Below, piece by piece: positions 54,301 to 64,000 of a stretch of DNA of 64,000 nucleotides. The notes below the pieces were generated by a model. The model was given only the letters and a program-made list of their open reading frames with translations. It was not told the DNA's origin and ran no database searches. The position numbers were made by a program, and so were the translations under genes. This stretch comes from Schizosaccharomyces osmophilus (lineage: Eukaryota > Ascomycota > Schizosaccharomycetes > Schizosaccharomycetales > Schizosaccharomycetaceae): contig NC_079239.1 of assembly GCF_027921745.1 (NCBI RefSeq), forward strand, positions 895,501 to 959,500, in the 5' to 3' direction. Each line of letters opens with the position of its first letter. Position 1 is the stretch's first letter.

Positions 54301-54752
54301 TGGAACGAGACTTTAAAATTGAAATTGGTAGACTTGATACCAACCTGGAGGCTCGAAGCAAAAAGCTTAGTCAGTTGGAAGAACGTTTCCGATTGATGAA
54401 TGTCTCAACTTTAGGACCCCGACCCGCTTCTCCCATGTCTTCAAAAAAAGCAATCACTAACACGGAGTTACCAGATAGCAAGAAATCTTCGCCTGACAGG
54501 TCCGCAGTACAACGTGGCATCACCGCATTGAAACGCGACGCTGAAGGGATGAGCCATATTTGGCAATTGAGGTTACGTGAAATGGAGTTTCAACTTAAAG
54601 CTGAGCAAGAAGGCCGTAAACGTGATAAGTTAGGGGCTCGAGAACGTCTTCAAGATTTAGTCAAGCAAAATCGAAGCCTTTCTCAGCAAATCACGTTTGA
54701 TAAAAATCCACAACGTACTAATTCAGTTTCGTCGCATGAAACAGAGACCTAA
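51369..54752 (+). CDS. mto1: Mto1, gamma-tubulin complex activator at MTOCs
   Basis: This 1127-residue, largely coiled-coil protein matches S. pombe Mto1 in length and position. Mto1 with Mto2 recruits and activates the gamma-tubulin complex at spindle pole bodies, interphase sites and the equatorial array. The CM1/Spc110-like motif is seen at about residues 272-310 (LTLKEQANVIDNLRKEAFGL then FFLYDQL). Coiled coil runs from about 310 to 1010. A conserved C-terminal block, WQLRLREMEFQLKAEQEGRK at about 1060, fits the MASC region that targets Mto1 to its sites. Residues 1-270 are disordered and Ser/acid-rich. The ATG at 51369 is used. Confidence 0.95.
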   Translation: MEERSSNSDENDAKFLHLLADDFSGLSLNDEEVAILRSHLRYRKNSHSSNSEHNQAGSDSNVHTKEEKGKENISFDENIKPSFDQVEESTLSKPLYHKEEAESSLQEHHREFDHFLSSPSSGNVSSTPNKQVQNNAPLTPLSLISKGISLNSDDETDTDEQLSPVLTAKKAYGDLNYPSTLYHSDDDSSSESFPREQVILSDDLEHENHQKPGYLTPIKEENSSAYSSRIPDTTGLSRKISDISIPASAMKELEEKKSLLSKEFRDAPPGASLTLKEQANVIDNLRKEAFGLKLKCFFLYDQLNKFHDSEVQDIMKQNIDLKTVTLQMQRAVASYEKKISSYENKPSTASSDALQSKLFDLEKKNSETLSELQSTKKALIKLEKERQKQLNPVYDAYHGNEQSTLSSLLDCERREKESLLHEVDSLRSLLAQKSQIQPRTSDERVILSLQRTNDLLRKDLGAQNEAFLFQMEEKDKLMQEMEELRSNLDAAKLNAVAEAEASKNEIWDLMMACKMKTQEQAVELSQLYKQLEEIEYDCENKLVKMEQQWKDDVDQLQQYVEELTQDLHTAKDELTKSANDSQAYERALDDLRRGTEAEINHFDKTVRENEESIGLFKEEIEKLTDELSHLSESYNEKSNELKVSENKVANLRQKLEGSSMLSSEINALNSQLENSNNLWQSATEEKDSLKEKLESMHAQIEGMKCHNLESNKKESELQKQVEKLITEIDNLKHSQEDEGKEIYTLSTQLEEKKHELSTVAQEKATIMKTLETLENRYTVLQSSFSSLQSAILETFDKKVEHCSAELLVRQVKKLKDESKRLSVEIEKSTRQFSRNEQIIREREASMESIQSEKKELKALLDSERRSKKVMQSELDALNLQNTRRSLSNSSNPSDRSQSREFKLLQNSEKRLKDQIDERNNLIKTVIGRLIQLSASNMISGSSSPDALTTFSSMSQAMHGQLKDLEKFVHGFRKKCKTMERDFKIEIGRLDTNLEARSKKLSQLEERFRLMNVSTLGPRPASPMSSKKAITNTELPDSKKSSPDRSAVQRGITALKRDAEGMSHIWQLRLREMEFQLKAEQEGRKRDKLGARERLQDLVKQNRSLSQQITFDKNPQRTNSVSSHETET

Positions 54753-55196
54753 TAAAGTCTTAGGACATTCATTCTTTTATTGTTTTTATGGTTTATTTTC
54801 TTTTTTTTTCGTTCTCTTTCAAATATTGTATATTTAGACTTAATAATATTGTAGAATGGGCTTTATACTGCTTACTTCATTCGGTTTTAATTCTTAAATG
54901 GAGAGGATAAGGGAGGTACAATTATGATACTAAAATCGAGGTTTAATTGTAGTTAAAGTAGCTTATGAAAATACTAATCCTTCATAGTCAACACAAATAC
55001 AGAGGTGCTTGAGATGTGTGCCGTATCTCTCAATACTTCATATCATTCAGAAAGTAATCATTAAGAATGATATGTTTGTTTTGTTTACCATTGTTTGGAT
55101 ATCATAACATTACACCAGCTTTGTTTGTTTACGTTTTGATGATTGATAAATCTCAGTTAATTGAAGAAAGAAAAATGTTCCAGCTTCACTGCAACT
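54753..55196. other. Intergenic, mto1 to mug27
   Basis: AT-rich spacer between tandem genes. No specific feature is seen. Confidence 0.55.
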
Positions 55197-57272
55197 ATGA
55201 AAAGAAGTAAAGAAGCAGCTCATAATTATGGCATTGATGACTATAAAACAGGAAATCTGAAGGGTCCAATGTTAAATAGCTATGACAAAGAGCTTAAAAA
55301 TCCATTCTCTAATCAGCTAAGGGAGGTTGGCAAAAATAAATCAATAAGGAAGAAAAAGAGAGAATATCAAAATGAAATTCAAGGGAACCCTTTTGCCAAT
55401 TCTAATTTACGAGATAATGATCAAGAAAATGTTCTACCCAGTGTGTCATCTTTAAGTCACGACAAGACCAATGTAACTGATGAGAAAGGGAAACCGTATT
55501 CAAAAAGGACAGTGAGATTAGGTACGATACGATATCAGTTGCTACGGCCTAGTCAAGTGGAAGTATTGAGCCGACCGGAGGTTGCACGAAAAAGAGTAGC
55601 TTGTCAACTCTACTTTCTTAACCATTATATTTCATTTATAGATTACCATAAATTACGAAAAGAGCGTTTAAACCAGTTTGCTCAATGCAGTCAGGATTTA
55701 AAAGCTTCAAAACAAAAAAGATTATGGAAAGAGCACTGCGGACGAGAACGAGCCTTTTTAAGGAAACAAAGGACTAAAGTTCAAAACAATCATTTTGATT
55801 TACTCGTAAAACTTGGACAAGGCGGTTATGGGTCTGTTTGGTTAGCCAAGAAGAAAGATACCCATGAATTTGTAGCATTGAAAATGATGAAAAAAGCAGT
55901 TTTACAACAAATGGGTGAAGTAAGTGTCCTCTGAAATTAACTTCTAACTTGAATTAGGTACGGCACATCTTAACCGAGAGAGATGTTTTGACAAACACAA
56001 ATTCTGAATGGCTTACCAAACTGTTTTACGCCTTCCAAGATCAAAGTTGTGTATACTTGGCGATGGAATATGTACCAGGAGGAGACTTTCGAACATATTT
56101 AGCCATGCACGGGTTGCTTCGTGAAAGACAGATTCGATTTTATCTAGCCGAGATGTTTATGGCAGTCAATGAAGTCCATAAATTAGGCTATACACATAGA
56201 GATTTGAAGCCAGAAAATTTCTTAATTGACAAAAATGGGCATTTAAAGTTGGGGGACTTTGGACTCAGTACAGGACTTGTGAACAGTGCCCAAATCCGAA
56301 AGCTTAGAAAAAACCTTGCGATTGCAGAGGCTCCAAAAAATGCCTATTTAACACAGCGGCAACGGAAAAACATATACAAAGCTTTTTTAGAGAGGAATGG
56401 ATACCGGGTATGAAGCAATGCAACTAGAAATGGTCTAACAGTATATCCTTTAGGCAAATTCGATTGTCGGATCTCCTGAATATATGGCTCCGGAGGTAAT
56501 CTATGGAAATGGTTATGACAAAACTGTAGATTATTGGTCTCTGGGGTGCATTCTGTATGAATGCGCTGCAGGTTATCCACCATTTTCCGGGGCGACAACC
56601 CAAGAGACATGGACGAATCTCTATTTTTGGAAAGATGTTTTGCAAAGACCGGAAAAAAGCAGGAATGATCAGTATGACAAGTCGGCCGTTTGTATTTCAG
56701 ACAATGCTTGGTCATTTATTTTAAAATGCCTAGGTGAGCCGGAGATGCGATTTCAAAGTATGTCGGAAGTTCAAAAGCATCCATACTTTTCAAAGATTCA
56801 TTGGAATCATTTGAGGAGTCACGGAAGGCCACCGTTTATACCTCATTTGAGCGATCAATTGGATACATCGCATTTTGATGATTTTTCAAACGAAGCGGTT
56901 ATGGAAGCATATAAAGATGTCTACGATAAGCAAAGGATGATGGAAGAAAAAATGCGCAAGTGCCATGGATTCGTCAACCAGCGTCCCTTCCAAGGGTTTA
57001 CGTATAAGCATCGTACTAGTCAGTTAAAGCCAGCCAAGCAAGAAGAAGGAAACGAGTGGAAAAAGAAGCGCGAGAGTAAGCCAAAGAAAAAAAAGACGAA
57101 GGATCGTGTGTACAGGAATGAATTGGCTGCTTTGTCTAATTCATCATCCGAAGCCGTTCCCTTGTATCATGAGCTGAAAGCGGAGAAGAAAAGACAAGGT
57201 GGAAGGCAGAAATTGCATCCAAATGATTATTTGAGGAGGAAGGAAAAGGATTACTATGAAGTTTTGTTTTGA
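55197..57272 (+). CDS. mug27: Mug27/Ppk35 (Slk1), NDR-type meiotic kinase, two introns
   Basis: Exons 55197-55919, 55958-56407 and 56454-57272 join in phase 0 to give 663 residues. Intron 1 has donor GTAAGT and branch TTCTAAC. Intron 2 has donor GTATGA, branch TCTAAC and acceptor TTTAG. An AGC kinase of the NDR/LATS group is seen: the N-terminal Mob-binding-like helices (about 130-195), then GQGGYGSVWLAKK, VALKMMKK, HRDLKPENFL and LGDFGLS. A long activation-segment insertion with KNAYLTQRQRKNIYKA follows, then SIVGSPEYMAPEV. The S. pombe protein is a spindle-pole kinase needed for forespore membrane growth in meiosis. The tail is very basic. An ATG at 55174 is out of frame. Confidence 0.93.
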
Positions 57273-57921
57273 AATTTCATTGTGGAGAATCTTTTGAGAG
57301 AGAGAGAGACAGACAAATATGTACCGCTTTCAAGGTTTCAAAAGAAATAGTATCTTCGAAAGAACAGAAAATCGAAATGAAAAACAGTAATTATTCATTA
57401 AATAAAGACATCTGTGCATATTTTTCCATTTTGTATTTTAGCTTAGCGATTTTAAAACAAGATAAAGTGTTGCGAAATCGCAAAGTACCGTGCAAGTATG
57501 ACATGGACCCGGGGTAGTAGAACGCGGGGTCGCAAAAATTGAAAAATCGGCCTTTTGAGAGACTATTTGGAGTAGGATAGGATAGGATATACAGAAGAAT
57601 GTTTAATAAAAAAAAAGGGAAGCATTGCCTGTAGATGTATTCCGGAAAAGCGAGAACTGTCGTAATAGAAAGCAAGGGTAGGTTTGCTCGATGTTTATTA
57701 AAGAACAGCATGGTAAGCATTCACGGTAGGTGCAGGAAAAGAGTTTTGCATTGGAGGAGATTCAATGAATGATATTGAATGGCATGGCTGACTGTTGATG
57801 GACATTGACAGAGAGGAAGAGAAACGGGAACGTCTTTCGACGATTGAATAAAAAGTCGACCAACGACTTTTTTCATCTAAATAGTCCGTCCAACTGTTTT
57901 AATTTTCTGATCGAACCTCTT

Positions 57922-57945
57922 CTCCATCTCCATCTCCATCTCCAT
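57922..57945. repeat. CTCCAT hexanucleotide repeat x4
   Basis: Four perfect CTCCAT units. Confidence 0.95.
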
Positions 57946-58069
57946 GATCAAACAATCCAAAAGTGGTTGCACGACATTCTATCATTTCCTCGGTAGGATT
58001 ATATGCTCTTGGTTGCATTGTAATTTTCAGGTCACTGATGTGATATCCATTCTACTAGATAGCGAAGAC

Positions 58070-58091
58070 AGAGAGAGAGAGAGAGAGAGAG
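58070..58091. repeat. GA dinucleotide microsatellite
   Basis: About eleven consecutive GA units between mug27 and dad5. Confidence 0.95.
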
Positions 58092-59144
58092 GAAGAGAAG
58101 CTCCTCTCGTCAAAAGCAGCAGGACGATGATTCTTACACGTCCACTGAATCATATTTTCATTTATTCCCATTGAAACCGTCTATGGGCTGCATGCTTCCA
58201 AGGCAACGTTGCGATGCAATTGGGGTATGAAGAGGCCAAACAAAGCAAGGCGAAAAGCCCAATCCCAAGCCCAAGCCCAACAAAGAAACATGGAGTCGAA
58301 TTCGAAAAGGAAGAAAAAGAGGATGATAGTAAACAAAGACAAAAGAAGCGAATGTGTTTTGGAGGAGCAAGAGCGCATACCATGACGAAAGAAGCAATTG
58401 GTTTGGGTCGAAACTCAAGACGTAAACGAGATAAGATATTGCATACTTTTCATCGACAAACATAGGTTGGAAACGACTTCTAATGGAGCCTTTTTATGGT
58501 TGTATCAGAAAGAAACATAAAACATGAGAAAAGAAATTTTAATTTTGAATTTTGAACTATGAATTTTGGAACTTATCGTTGACAATGACAATGGATAATG
58601 GGTTGGGTCTTGTGGAAGAAAAAACGGCAATCATCGCCGCCGTCGTCGCCGCCTCCATTGTCATCAGCAAGATATGGAAACCAAGATATTGCTTTTGAAA
58701 GAACAAAAGCATGTCATCCATTATTGGAGAAGAGAACCTTTTTGGTGTGGTTAGAATTTGAATGAGGAATGATAATTGCAATCATTAGGGAATAGATTAG
58801 CCATAGAGGGTCGGAATATAAATTTCGTTACGACTCTTCACATCATTTCTCCAAGCACAATCCAAGACGAAGGGAGACACCAAGAGAGAGAACAACACCT
58901 AGAAAAAGTGGGAGAGACCATGGTGGGTTAGATAGCCGTAATCTAAGGATGACTTTTTGTGAGTATAAAAGAGAAAGGATCGCCTGTTCATGGACGCAAG
59001 GGCTGACCAAAGAGAGATGTTACAAAACATGGTAAAAGAGAAGGAATAAAAGAAAATAAAATGGTTTTCTTTTCAATTGTTATTGTCTTGTAAGGAGATT
59101 TATTGGAGGTACATTTTACTTTTCCAATTCCAACTTTCATCCTT

Positions 59145-59195
59145 CTCTCTCTCTCTCTCTCTTCCTTTCTGCTTCTACTACTACTACTACTACTA
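59145..59195. repeat. CT and CTA microsatellites upstream of dad5
   Basis: A (CT)9 tract at 59145-59162 followed by (CTA)7 at 59175-59195, in the dad5 upstream region. Confidence 0.9.
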
Positions 59196-59391
59196 CCAGC
59201 ACCATTCCTCTTACCGGATAGCGAGGTACACCGAGTTGTCTACACTAACCCTGTCTTCGCTGAACTACGGTACAGTACGTTATACCCACCAACACACCAC
59301 GGAATTCTACGGTATAGGATTTGTTATTCTTTTGAAGAGCAGCTACTCTCTCCCATCCTCTCCGTTTGTTTACATTTTCTTGATTTCCACA

Positions 59392-59691
59392 ATGCGTCGT
59401 TCTACGATCGTTCCAACCATTACCAATACGACGGGAAACGTTCCTTCAGCAAATTCGCACAACAATTTCGCTCCTTCGCCAAACCAAATCAAAGCCGTCC
59501 AAATGAATCATCTTGCTGACCAGCTGTCCCAATTACAGGCCAATTTGTCCCATTTAGAGAATCATGTTCATGTCACGGCCATTCAAGCCGAAGCTATTCG
59601 ACGTATGGGTGCTCTTCAAGCTTCTTTGTTGATGGCTTCTGGTCGTGTCCTGTCGGAATCCAATACGACTTTTCGTCAAGAGGAAAAGTGA
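59392..59691 (+). CDS. dad5: DASH complex subunit Dad5 (Hsk3-like)
   Basis: This 99-residue protein has an Hsk3/Dad5-type helical core: QMNHLADQLSQLQANLSHLE then ENHVHVTAIQAEAIRRMGALQASLLMASGRVL. DASH/Dam1 complexes couple kinetochores to microtubule plus ends. The start is the ATG at 59392 (MRRSTIVPTITN). The frame is open for 105 further codons upstream, but that part is hydrophobic, contains microsatellite-derived runs and is unlike the small DASH subunits, so I treat it as leader. The N-terminal 40 residues are disordered. Confidence 0.88.
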   Translation: MRRSTIVPTITNTTGNVPSANSHNNFAPSPNQIKAVQMNHLADQLSQLQANLSHLENHVHVTAIQAEAIRRMGALQASLLMASGRVLSESNTTFRQEEK

Positions 59692-61314
59692 ATCATGGGG
59701 GTTGTGTTTATCGCTTATTTATTTTTCTTTTTTCTTTTTTGTTTCCACACATTCCCACACATACTCCCTCTCACATATTCTACTCTCTACCTACATACTC
59801 CCTCTCGTTCCTCCGCCCTCCTCACTTAACCTCACAAACCTCTCTTACCACACTTCTCTCCACCACCTTATCCCAAATTTCCTTACCAGTGTGTTCCCTC
59901 CACATTCTCTCCCAGCCAACACGGGAAACCGGCAAGACCAATAGATCGGAGACGAAAGACTCACGTTCCTTATCTCCACGCAAAATATTCTCATCCTTGT
60001 TTATCTCCCTTTCCTTAGAATTTGAATCTGTCATTTCTTTTGCATGGCATCGTAATTATCAAAACACTGACGAAAGCGTGAATCACACTTGGCCAATGAT
60101 TTTAAATACAAAAAACAATTACCAGCGATCGGATCATGTTCTTGTCAACCACCAACACTTTTCCAAAAGAAAAAAAAAAAAAACCAGCTCGCTTCGGTTT
60201 TTGTGCGTTAACTTGAAATAACGAGATCTAAATCATCTCCTTCGCTTCGTTGTTCAGTCAGTGAAATATCGCAATCTTCTACCACTGCCAAAACCAACAA
60301 GCTCAGCCTTGTCGAGAGTGGATTCAGAAAATCAAACACTTGCTTTTGATTTCTATCCTTTTTCTTGTTGTTGGTGTCTTATTCCATTACTGTTTTCGAT
60401 TCTAAATAATTATATTCTCATTGAATCCAATTTTGTACATTTGCGAATCTAACCACCTCGTCGTCGAATTCGCTGTTCCAAGCTCGCCACCCTTAAGTAT
60501 CGTTGCTTCAGGTTGAAATCTAATAATAATCTTGAAATCTTCCAATCTTTCGATATAAAAGTCTTTAAGTTTTTTAAATCCTGAAATCTTTTTGGCATTT
60601 CCTTTGTTTTATCTCGTTTTCTTTTTCCTTTTTAAACTCTTTTTAGGGAATCCAATTTGTTTTTTGTTGTGTTCTTCTTACCTTTTGTATCCTGGTATCT
60701 TGGTATCCTGGTACGATTTTTCCTTGACTTGACTTGACTTAACTTGATTTTGGTTTTCGCTTTGCCATCTTCACCCTCTTCGATTTATTTTTATTTTAGT
60801 CTCTTTTTTTAATATTTCCTCGTTATTTGTTTGATCTATTTGCGGCTGTTCGCTTTGGCGTTTTCCCGTGAATCGATTCCTTTTCAGTTTATGAGGATTT
60901 ATACCTTTTTCGTTTGATCTTCTTTACGTGTTTCGTCAATTCGTATTTGAGAAATTTACAACAACGCCTGTTTTGTATTCTCGTTTTCTTTGAAAGTTTG
61001 TTCTAGGCTTTCTTTGTTTTTGTGGAAGCCAAGTTTTTGTGAAGACCGAATTCATTATTAAAAGTACTCCTGTTGTCGGCTTTTCTTGGAGGTTTACTAC
61101 CTTATTTCTTTATTTTCAATTACTCATCCCTACTTCCTTTTGAATCGTCATCTCACCTCTTTTCCTTTGGGTCCTAGCTACCATCGATAACCTATCCTAT
61201 AACCCTTGCTTGAAAAGTAGCATCTTGATCCCTTCTCCTATTCCGTTTTTGTCTAATTTTTTTCTTTCTTTCTTTCTTTTTTTTTCGTTGTCTTATTGAT
61301 TCAATTCCTTCGCC
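59692..61314. other. 1.6-kb pyrimidine-rich leader/promoter of gaf1
   Basis: No coding gene is supported. The + strand is strongly T/C-rich, increasingly so towards gaf1 (60540-61300), with a TTTC repeat at 61261-61280. Several short upstream open frames begin with ATG, for example at 60261. A long 5' untranslated leader on gaf1 is likely. Confidence 0.5.
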
Positions 61315-63855
61315 ATGGATCTGAAATTTAACGAAATCTTTAAAGAGTCTGACCATCCAGCTCTCCAAAAGAGACTCGACCCTTCCGCCTCAAAACAAGA
61401 TCATTCTTCCCAAAATCCAAGCGACATGGCTTTGGATCTTTGGAAAATGATGTCCAAGGCCAAGTCAGACATACAAAATGGACGTCGCGTCGAAAACTTG
61501 TCTTGGCGTCTTATGTCTATTAATTTGCAAAAGCAATCTAATCTGTCTAATAATGCTTTCCCCTCCAATGTTTCCGCATGCAGTAAGTTCTCTCCTAACC
61601 CTCTTACTCCTCACTCCAACCCCCATAGCTCCGATAATGTATCCTTAAACTCTGGTACGCCCGACCAAAAATCCGATCCTAATTGCTTAATGAATACCCT
61701 TCCGTCTTATAGCGTTCCCACTGATACCACGGGCAGCTCCATGATGGAGTTTAATTATCTTCAAAGACGTGTGCGGAAAACTAGTTTCAACGAGGCCTCT
61801 GCAAAAAGCAAGAAACGTCCCATTACTAGCACCCATTTCCCCTCGAACGATGTGGATTTTTCTATGAATCTTGACTCCCATCCTTTCAGCTCCCCTAAAA
61901 TTCACGCTTCTGATTCTTTTGATGCTACTAAAAAGTCTGTGGATCACACTAGTTCTTCTTCATTTCCGGCTTCCACTCCTATCGATTATTTTGATTCTCG
62001 ACCTTCTTCCTCCTTGGCTGCCGGCCTTCAGTCTGTGCCCATCCCTTCAGCCTCTGGTATAGTAAATCCGATGAACCAACATATGAATTCCACTACTGCT
62101 CCCGCTACCAGACAGTCCGATATAGATGCTTTGGGTTTAGATTTCGATATGACTCCTTCGGAACCCTCTTCGTCTTTTCAAGATAACAATGGTTTTCCGT
62201 CTTTTGTCGATGCTGGAACAAACCACGACGAATCATTATTTTCTTCCTCTGCTGCTACCTCTTTTAGTTTTGAACATGGTCCTTCCAGTTTCCCTGTTCC
62301 AGGTAGTATATCCACAGGTTCCTTGCGTGGACAGGCTCCCTCCGAAGGGGGCTTTGGTACCTCTTATAACAGCCAAAATCTATATGGTATCTCTTCCCCT
62401 TTGAGCGCGGGTGTGACACCCACTCAATCTTTCTTTCCTGAGCCTGCTAATAATAATATGTTTGAGATACCCAAACAATCTGCTGACGTGTCTTCCCCTT
62501 TGACCTCGTCCCCAGGATCTTTTCCTAATATGTCCTCTTTGCACATGACGAGCTCTTTGCCTAATTCCACTTCTCATGCCGGTATCCGTCGTTCTCCCAT
62601 GTTCCGTAGTGGGTCCAATAGATCGGTTGGTAACTTCGCTCAACCAGTTGACTTGAACCAAGACCAAAATGAATCTGTTGGCGGATCCTTCCAACGCGGC
62701 AATGAATGGACCGGCGGTGATTCCAATGGTATAGGCTTAAATAACTCCTTACCAGGTTCCGATATGTTTTCTCCCCCATTTATGCGTATAGGCACAGCCA
62801 TGGGTACTGCTCCTCTTCGCAACAATTCCGTGTCTTCTTTCTCTCATAACTACTTGCATCAGTCGAGTCCACAATTTGCTGCCGTGCCTCACCGGAAAGT
62901 AAATACCCAAGAACCTAGTTTAATGGGATCAAGTCCTGGTATTTACAACCACATGCCTTACCTGAACCGCTCTACATCTTCCACGTCTGTCGCCGGAACG
63001 CCGGTGGAAGGCATGTCAACTGGCATGAAAAAGCGTGCATCTGCTACTGGTTCTGTTCCCAGTCTTCCTTTGTTAAATCAAAACGGCGACCAAATTTCGG
63101 ATTCAACTGTCAAAGAAAAGCCAATGGAAGACAAAAAGGAGAATAACCAGAAAGGTATGTCTGGTACACCTACATGCACAAACTGCCACACTCATACTAC
63201 TCCCTTATGGCGCCGCAGTCCTGATGGCCAGCCACTGTGCAATGCATGTGGCCTTTTTATGAAAATTAATGGCGTGGTTCGTCCTTTGAGTCTGAAGACC
63301 GACGTAATAAAGAAGAGAAACCGTGGTGCTGGAAGCAATACTAGCGTTCCTGCTTCACGATCTGCCACTCCCCGAAAATCAGTACCGCGAAAAGGTGGTT
63401 ATAAACAATCAACTTCAAGTAAACCCGCTACCAAAGAGGAAGCGAAAGCTAAACCAACTACCGGTCAAAAAAGTTATTCCCCCAGTTTTACGCAACAACC
63501 CGGAATTCACGATGATAGTCTGATGATGGACAGAAGGGCATCGGTAGAATCTCCAATGATGCAAGATTCATCTGTAAGACAGCCTTCGGCTATGTTATCT
63601 CCTGAATTCACGCAGAATTCTAGTGAATTTGGGATGCCGTTTAACAAGGGTATGTCTTCTGCAAACCATATGCGTGAATCCTCGATAGAAAAAATAAAGT
63701 CGGAAGCACCGCAGGCTGTAAATTCACCCTTGTTTGATACCTTTGATACTGATTTGGGGATGCCTTCGATTACTGACCCACAAACGATGGGAGTGGATGC
63801 TGCCGACTTGCACAGGGTTTCCAAGTCATCATGGGATTGGTATAGTGTCATGTAA
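61315..63855 (+). CDS. gaf1: Gaf1, GATA zinc-finger transcription factor
   Basis: This 846-residue protein has a single class-IV GATA finger at about residues 621-645 ([20 protein letters not shown] then CNACG), with basic continuation [19 protein letters not shown]. Residues about 40-67 match the fungal DUF1752/Areα-type motif ([14 protein letters not shown] then [12 protein letters not shown]). The rest is Ser/Pro-rich and disordered. AreA/Gln3-type factors of this layout activate nitrogen-source genes; S. pombe Gaf1 enters the nucleus when TORC1 is inhibited and represses sexual differentiation and tRNA transcription. The chosen ATG follows a T-rich leader. The stop at 63855 is followed by about 145 bp to the window end. 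Confidence 0.96.
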   Translation: MDLKFNEIFKESDHPALQKRLDPSASKQDHSSQNPSDMALDLWKMMSKAKSDIQNGRRVENLSWRLMSINLQKQSNLSNNAFPSNVSACSKFSPNPLTPHSNPHSSDNVSLNSGTPDQKSDPNCLMNTLPSYSVPTDTTGSSMMEFNYLQRRVRKTSFNEASAKSKKRPITSTHFPSNDVDFSMNLDSHPFSSPKIHASDSFDATKKSVDHTSSSSFPASTPIDYFDSRPSSSLAAGLQSVPIPSASGIVNPMNQHMNSTTAPATRQSDIDALGLDFDMTPSEPSSSFQDNNGFPSFVDAGTNHDESLFSSSAATSFSFEHGPSSFPVPGSISTGSLRGQAPSEGGFGTSYNSQNLYGISSPLSAGVTPTQSFFPEPANNNMFEIPKQSADVSSPLTSSPGSFPNMSSLHMTSSLPNSTSHAGIRRSPMFRSGSNRSVGNFAQPVDLNQDQNESVGGSFQRGNEWTGGDSNGIGLNNSLPGSDMFSPPFMRIGTAMGTAPLRNNSVSSFSHNYLHQSSPQFAAVPHRKVNTQEPSLMGSSPGIYNHMPYLNRSTSSTSVAGTPVEGMSTGMKKRASATGSVPSLPLLNQNGDQISDSTVKEKPMEDKKENNQKGMSGTPTCTNCHTHTTPLWRRSPDGQPLCNACGLFMKINGVVRPLSLKTDVIKKRNRGAGSNTSVPASRSATPRKSVPRKGGYKQSTSSKPATKEEAKAKPTTGQKSYSPSFTQQPGIHDDSLMMDRRASVESPMMQDSSVRQPSAMLSPEFTQNSSEFGMPFNKGMSSANHMRESSIEKIKSEAPQAVNSPLFDTFDTDLGMPSITDPQTMGVDAADLHRVSKSSWDWYSVM

Positions 63856-64000
63856 CTTTCCGAAGTTAGCAGTTTCTCTGATAGTTTAATTGGCCCTTCC
63901 TTTGTTTTGTATTTTGTACAGTCATCTTTTCTTTTTCTTTTTAATTTTTACCTGTCCTGTGTTTTAATGGACTTAATTTGATGCCGTTGTTTCCGATGAG

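Larger units (their letters stand above)
57273..59391. other. 2.1-kb gene-free region before dad5
   Basis: No convincing gene. It holds several simple repeats: (CTCCAT)4 at 57922-57945, (GA)11 at 58070-58091, a CCCAAG-type repeat near 58260-58280, (CT)9 at 59145-59162 and (CTA)7 at 59175-59195. Short open frames overlapping these are low-complexity. A non-coding RNA or decayed genes are possible. Confidence 0.5.

Noticed and set aside
58158-58463. 101-codon minus-strand frame with LGLGLGLG
   Set aside because: The Leu-Gly run comes from a CCCAAG-type simple repeat, and three overlapping frames are all open there. It is not coding-like.
59688-60221. 177-codon frame between dad5 and gaf1
   Set aside because: It is Ser/Leu/His-rich from a pyrimidine-rich sequence and has no domain. 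It is treated as leader or promoter DNA.
1-64000. Search by eye for transposons, LTRs, CRISPR arrays or viral genes
   Set aside because: No terminal repeats, integrase, transposase or reverse transcriptase motifs and no regularly spaced repeats outside pan1 were seen.

Overview
The window looks like nuclear DNA from a fission yeast (Schizosaccharomyces) other than S. pombe, most likely from the octosporus/cryophilus/osmophilus group. The evidence is gene content and order: 27 recognisable protein genes in compact euchromatin, most of them intronless. The introns that do occur are short, with GTAAGT/GTATGT-like donors and CTAAC-like branch points. The ribosomal protein promoters carry HomolD/HomolE boxes, and there is a tandem tRNA-Ser/initiator tRNA-Met gene. 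The proteins match S. pombe proteins in length and motifs but are clearly diverged. S. pombe gene names used here come from memory of that genome, not from a search.

Layout. Block A (about 0.8-46.1 kb) follows, gene for gene, an S. pombe chromosome I segment (cosmids SPAC25G10 and SPAC2C4): pan1, eIF3b, cut7, rps28, his1, rec10, zip1, cce1, an RRM protein, msy2, rps8, ubx2, ppk11, vma16, tpt1, rbp28/pno1, a small coiled-coil protein, a DUF1640 protein, a DEDDh-type exonuclease-like protein, dis32, an NSUN5/Rcm1 methyltransferase, a cornichon protein and a UPF0538 protein. The SRP RNA (7SL) gene lies between the methyltransferase and cornichon genes. Block B (about 47.4-63.9 kb) holds tef3, mto1, mug27/ppk35, dad5 and gaf1, which lie together on S. 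pombe chromosome III (cosmid SPCC417). The junction of the blocks is marked by the tRNA-Ser(UGA)-tRNA-iMet dimer at 46.56-46.73 kb, so this looks like a rearrangement breakpoint at a tRNA gene.

Functions. No single pathway dominates. Translation and RNA metabolism is the largest group: eIF3b, rps28, rps8, tef3, the initiator tRNA, SRP RNA, Pno1, Tpt1, the rRNA methyltransferase and Dis3-like exonuclease. The other main group is cytoskeleton and chromosome dynamics: pan1, cut7, mto1, dad5, rec10 and cce1. zip1 and gaf1 are nutrient/stress transcription factors.

Most unusual points: a 57-bp coding minisatellite inside pan1; a Tpt1 protein fused to a glycine-repeat (deca-GX3, Lto1/Yae1-like) tail; the tRNA dimer at the synteny break; a 187-bp promoter shared by rps28 and his1; a possible unannotated spliced small gene near 36.9 kb; and two long gene-free, simple-repeat or pyrimidine-rich regions before dad5 and gaf1. 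I saw no transposon, LTR or CRISPR structure. I found no clearly new system; most of the window is conserved fission yeast housekeeping DNA.
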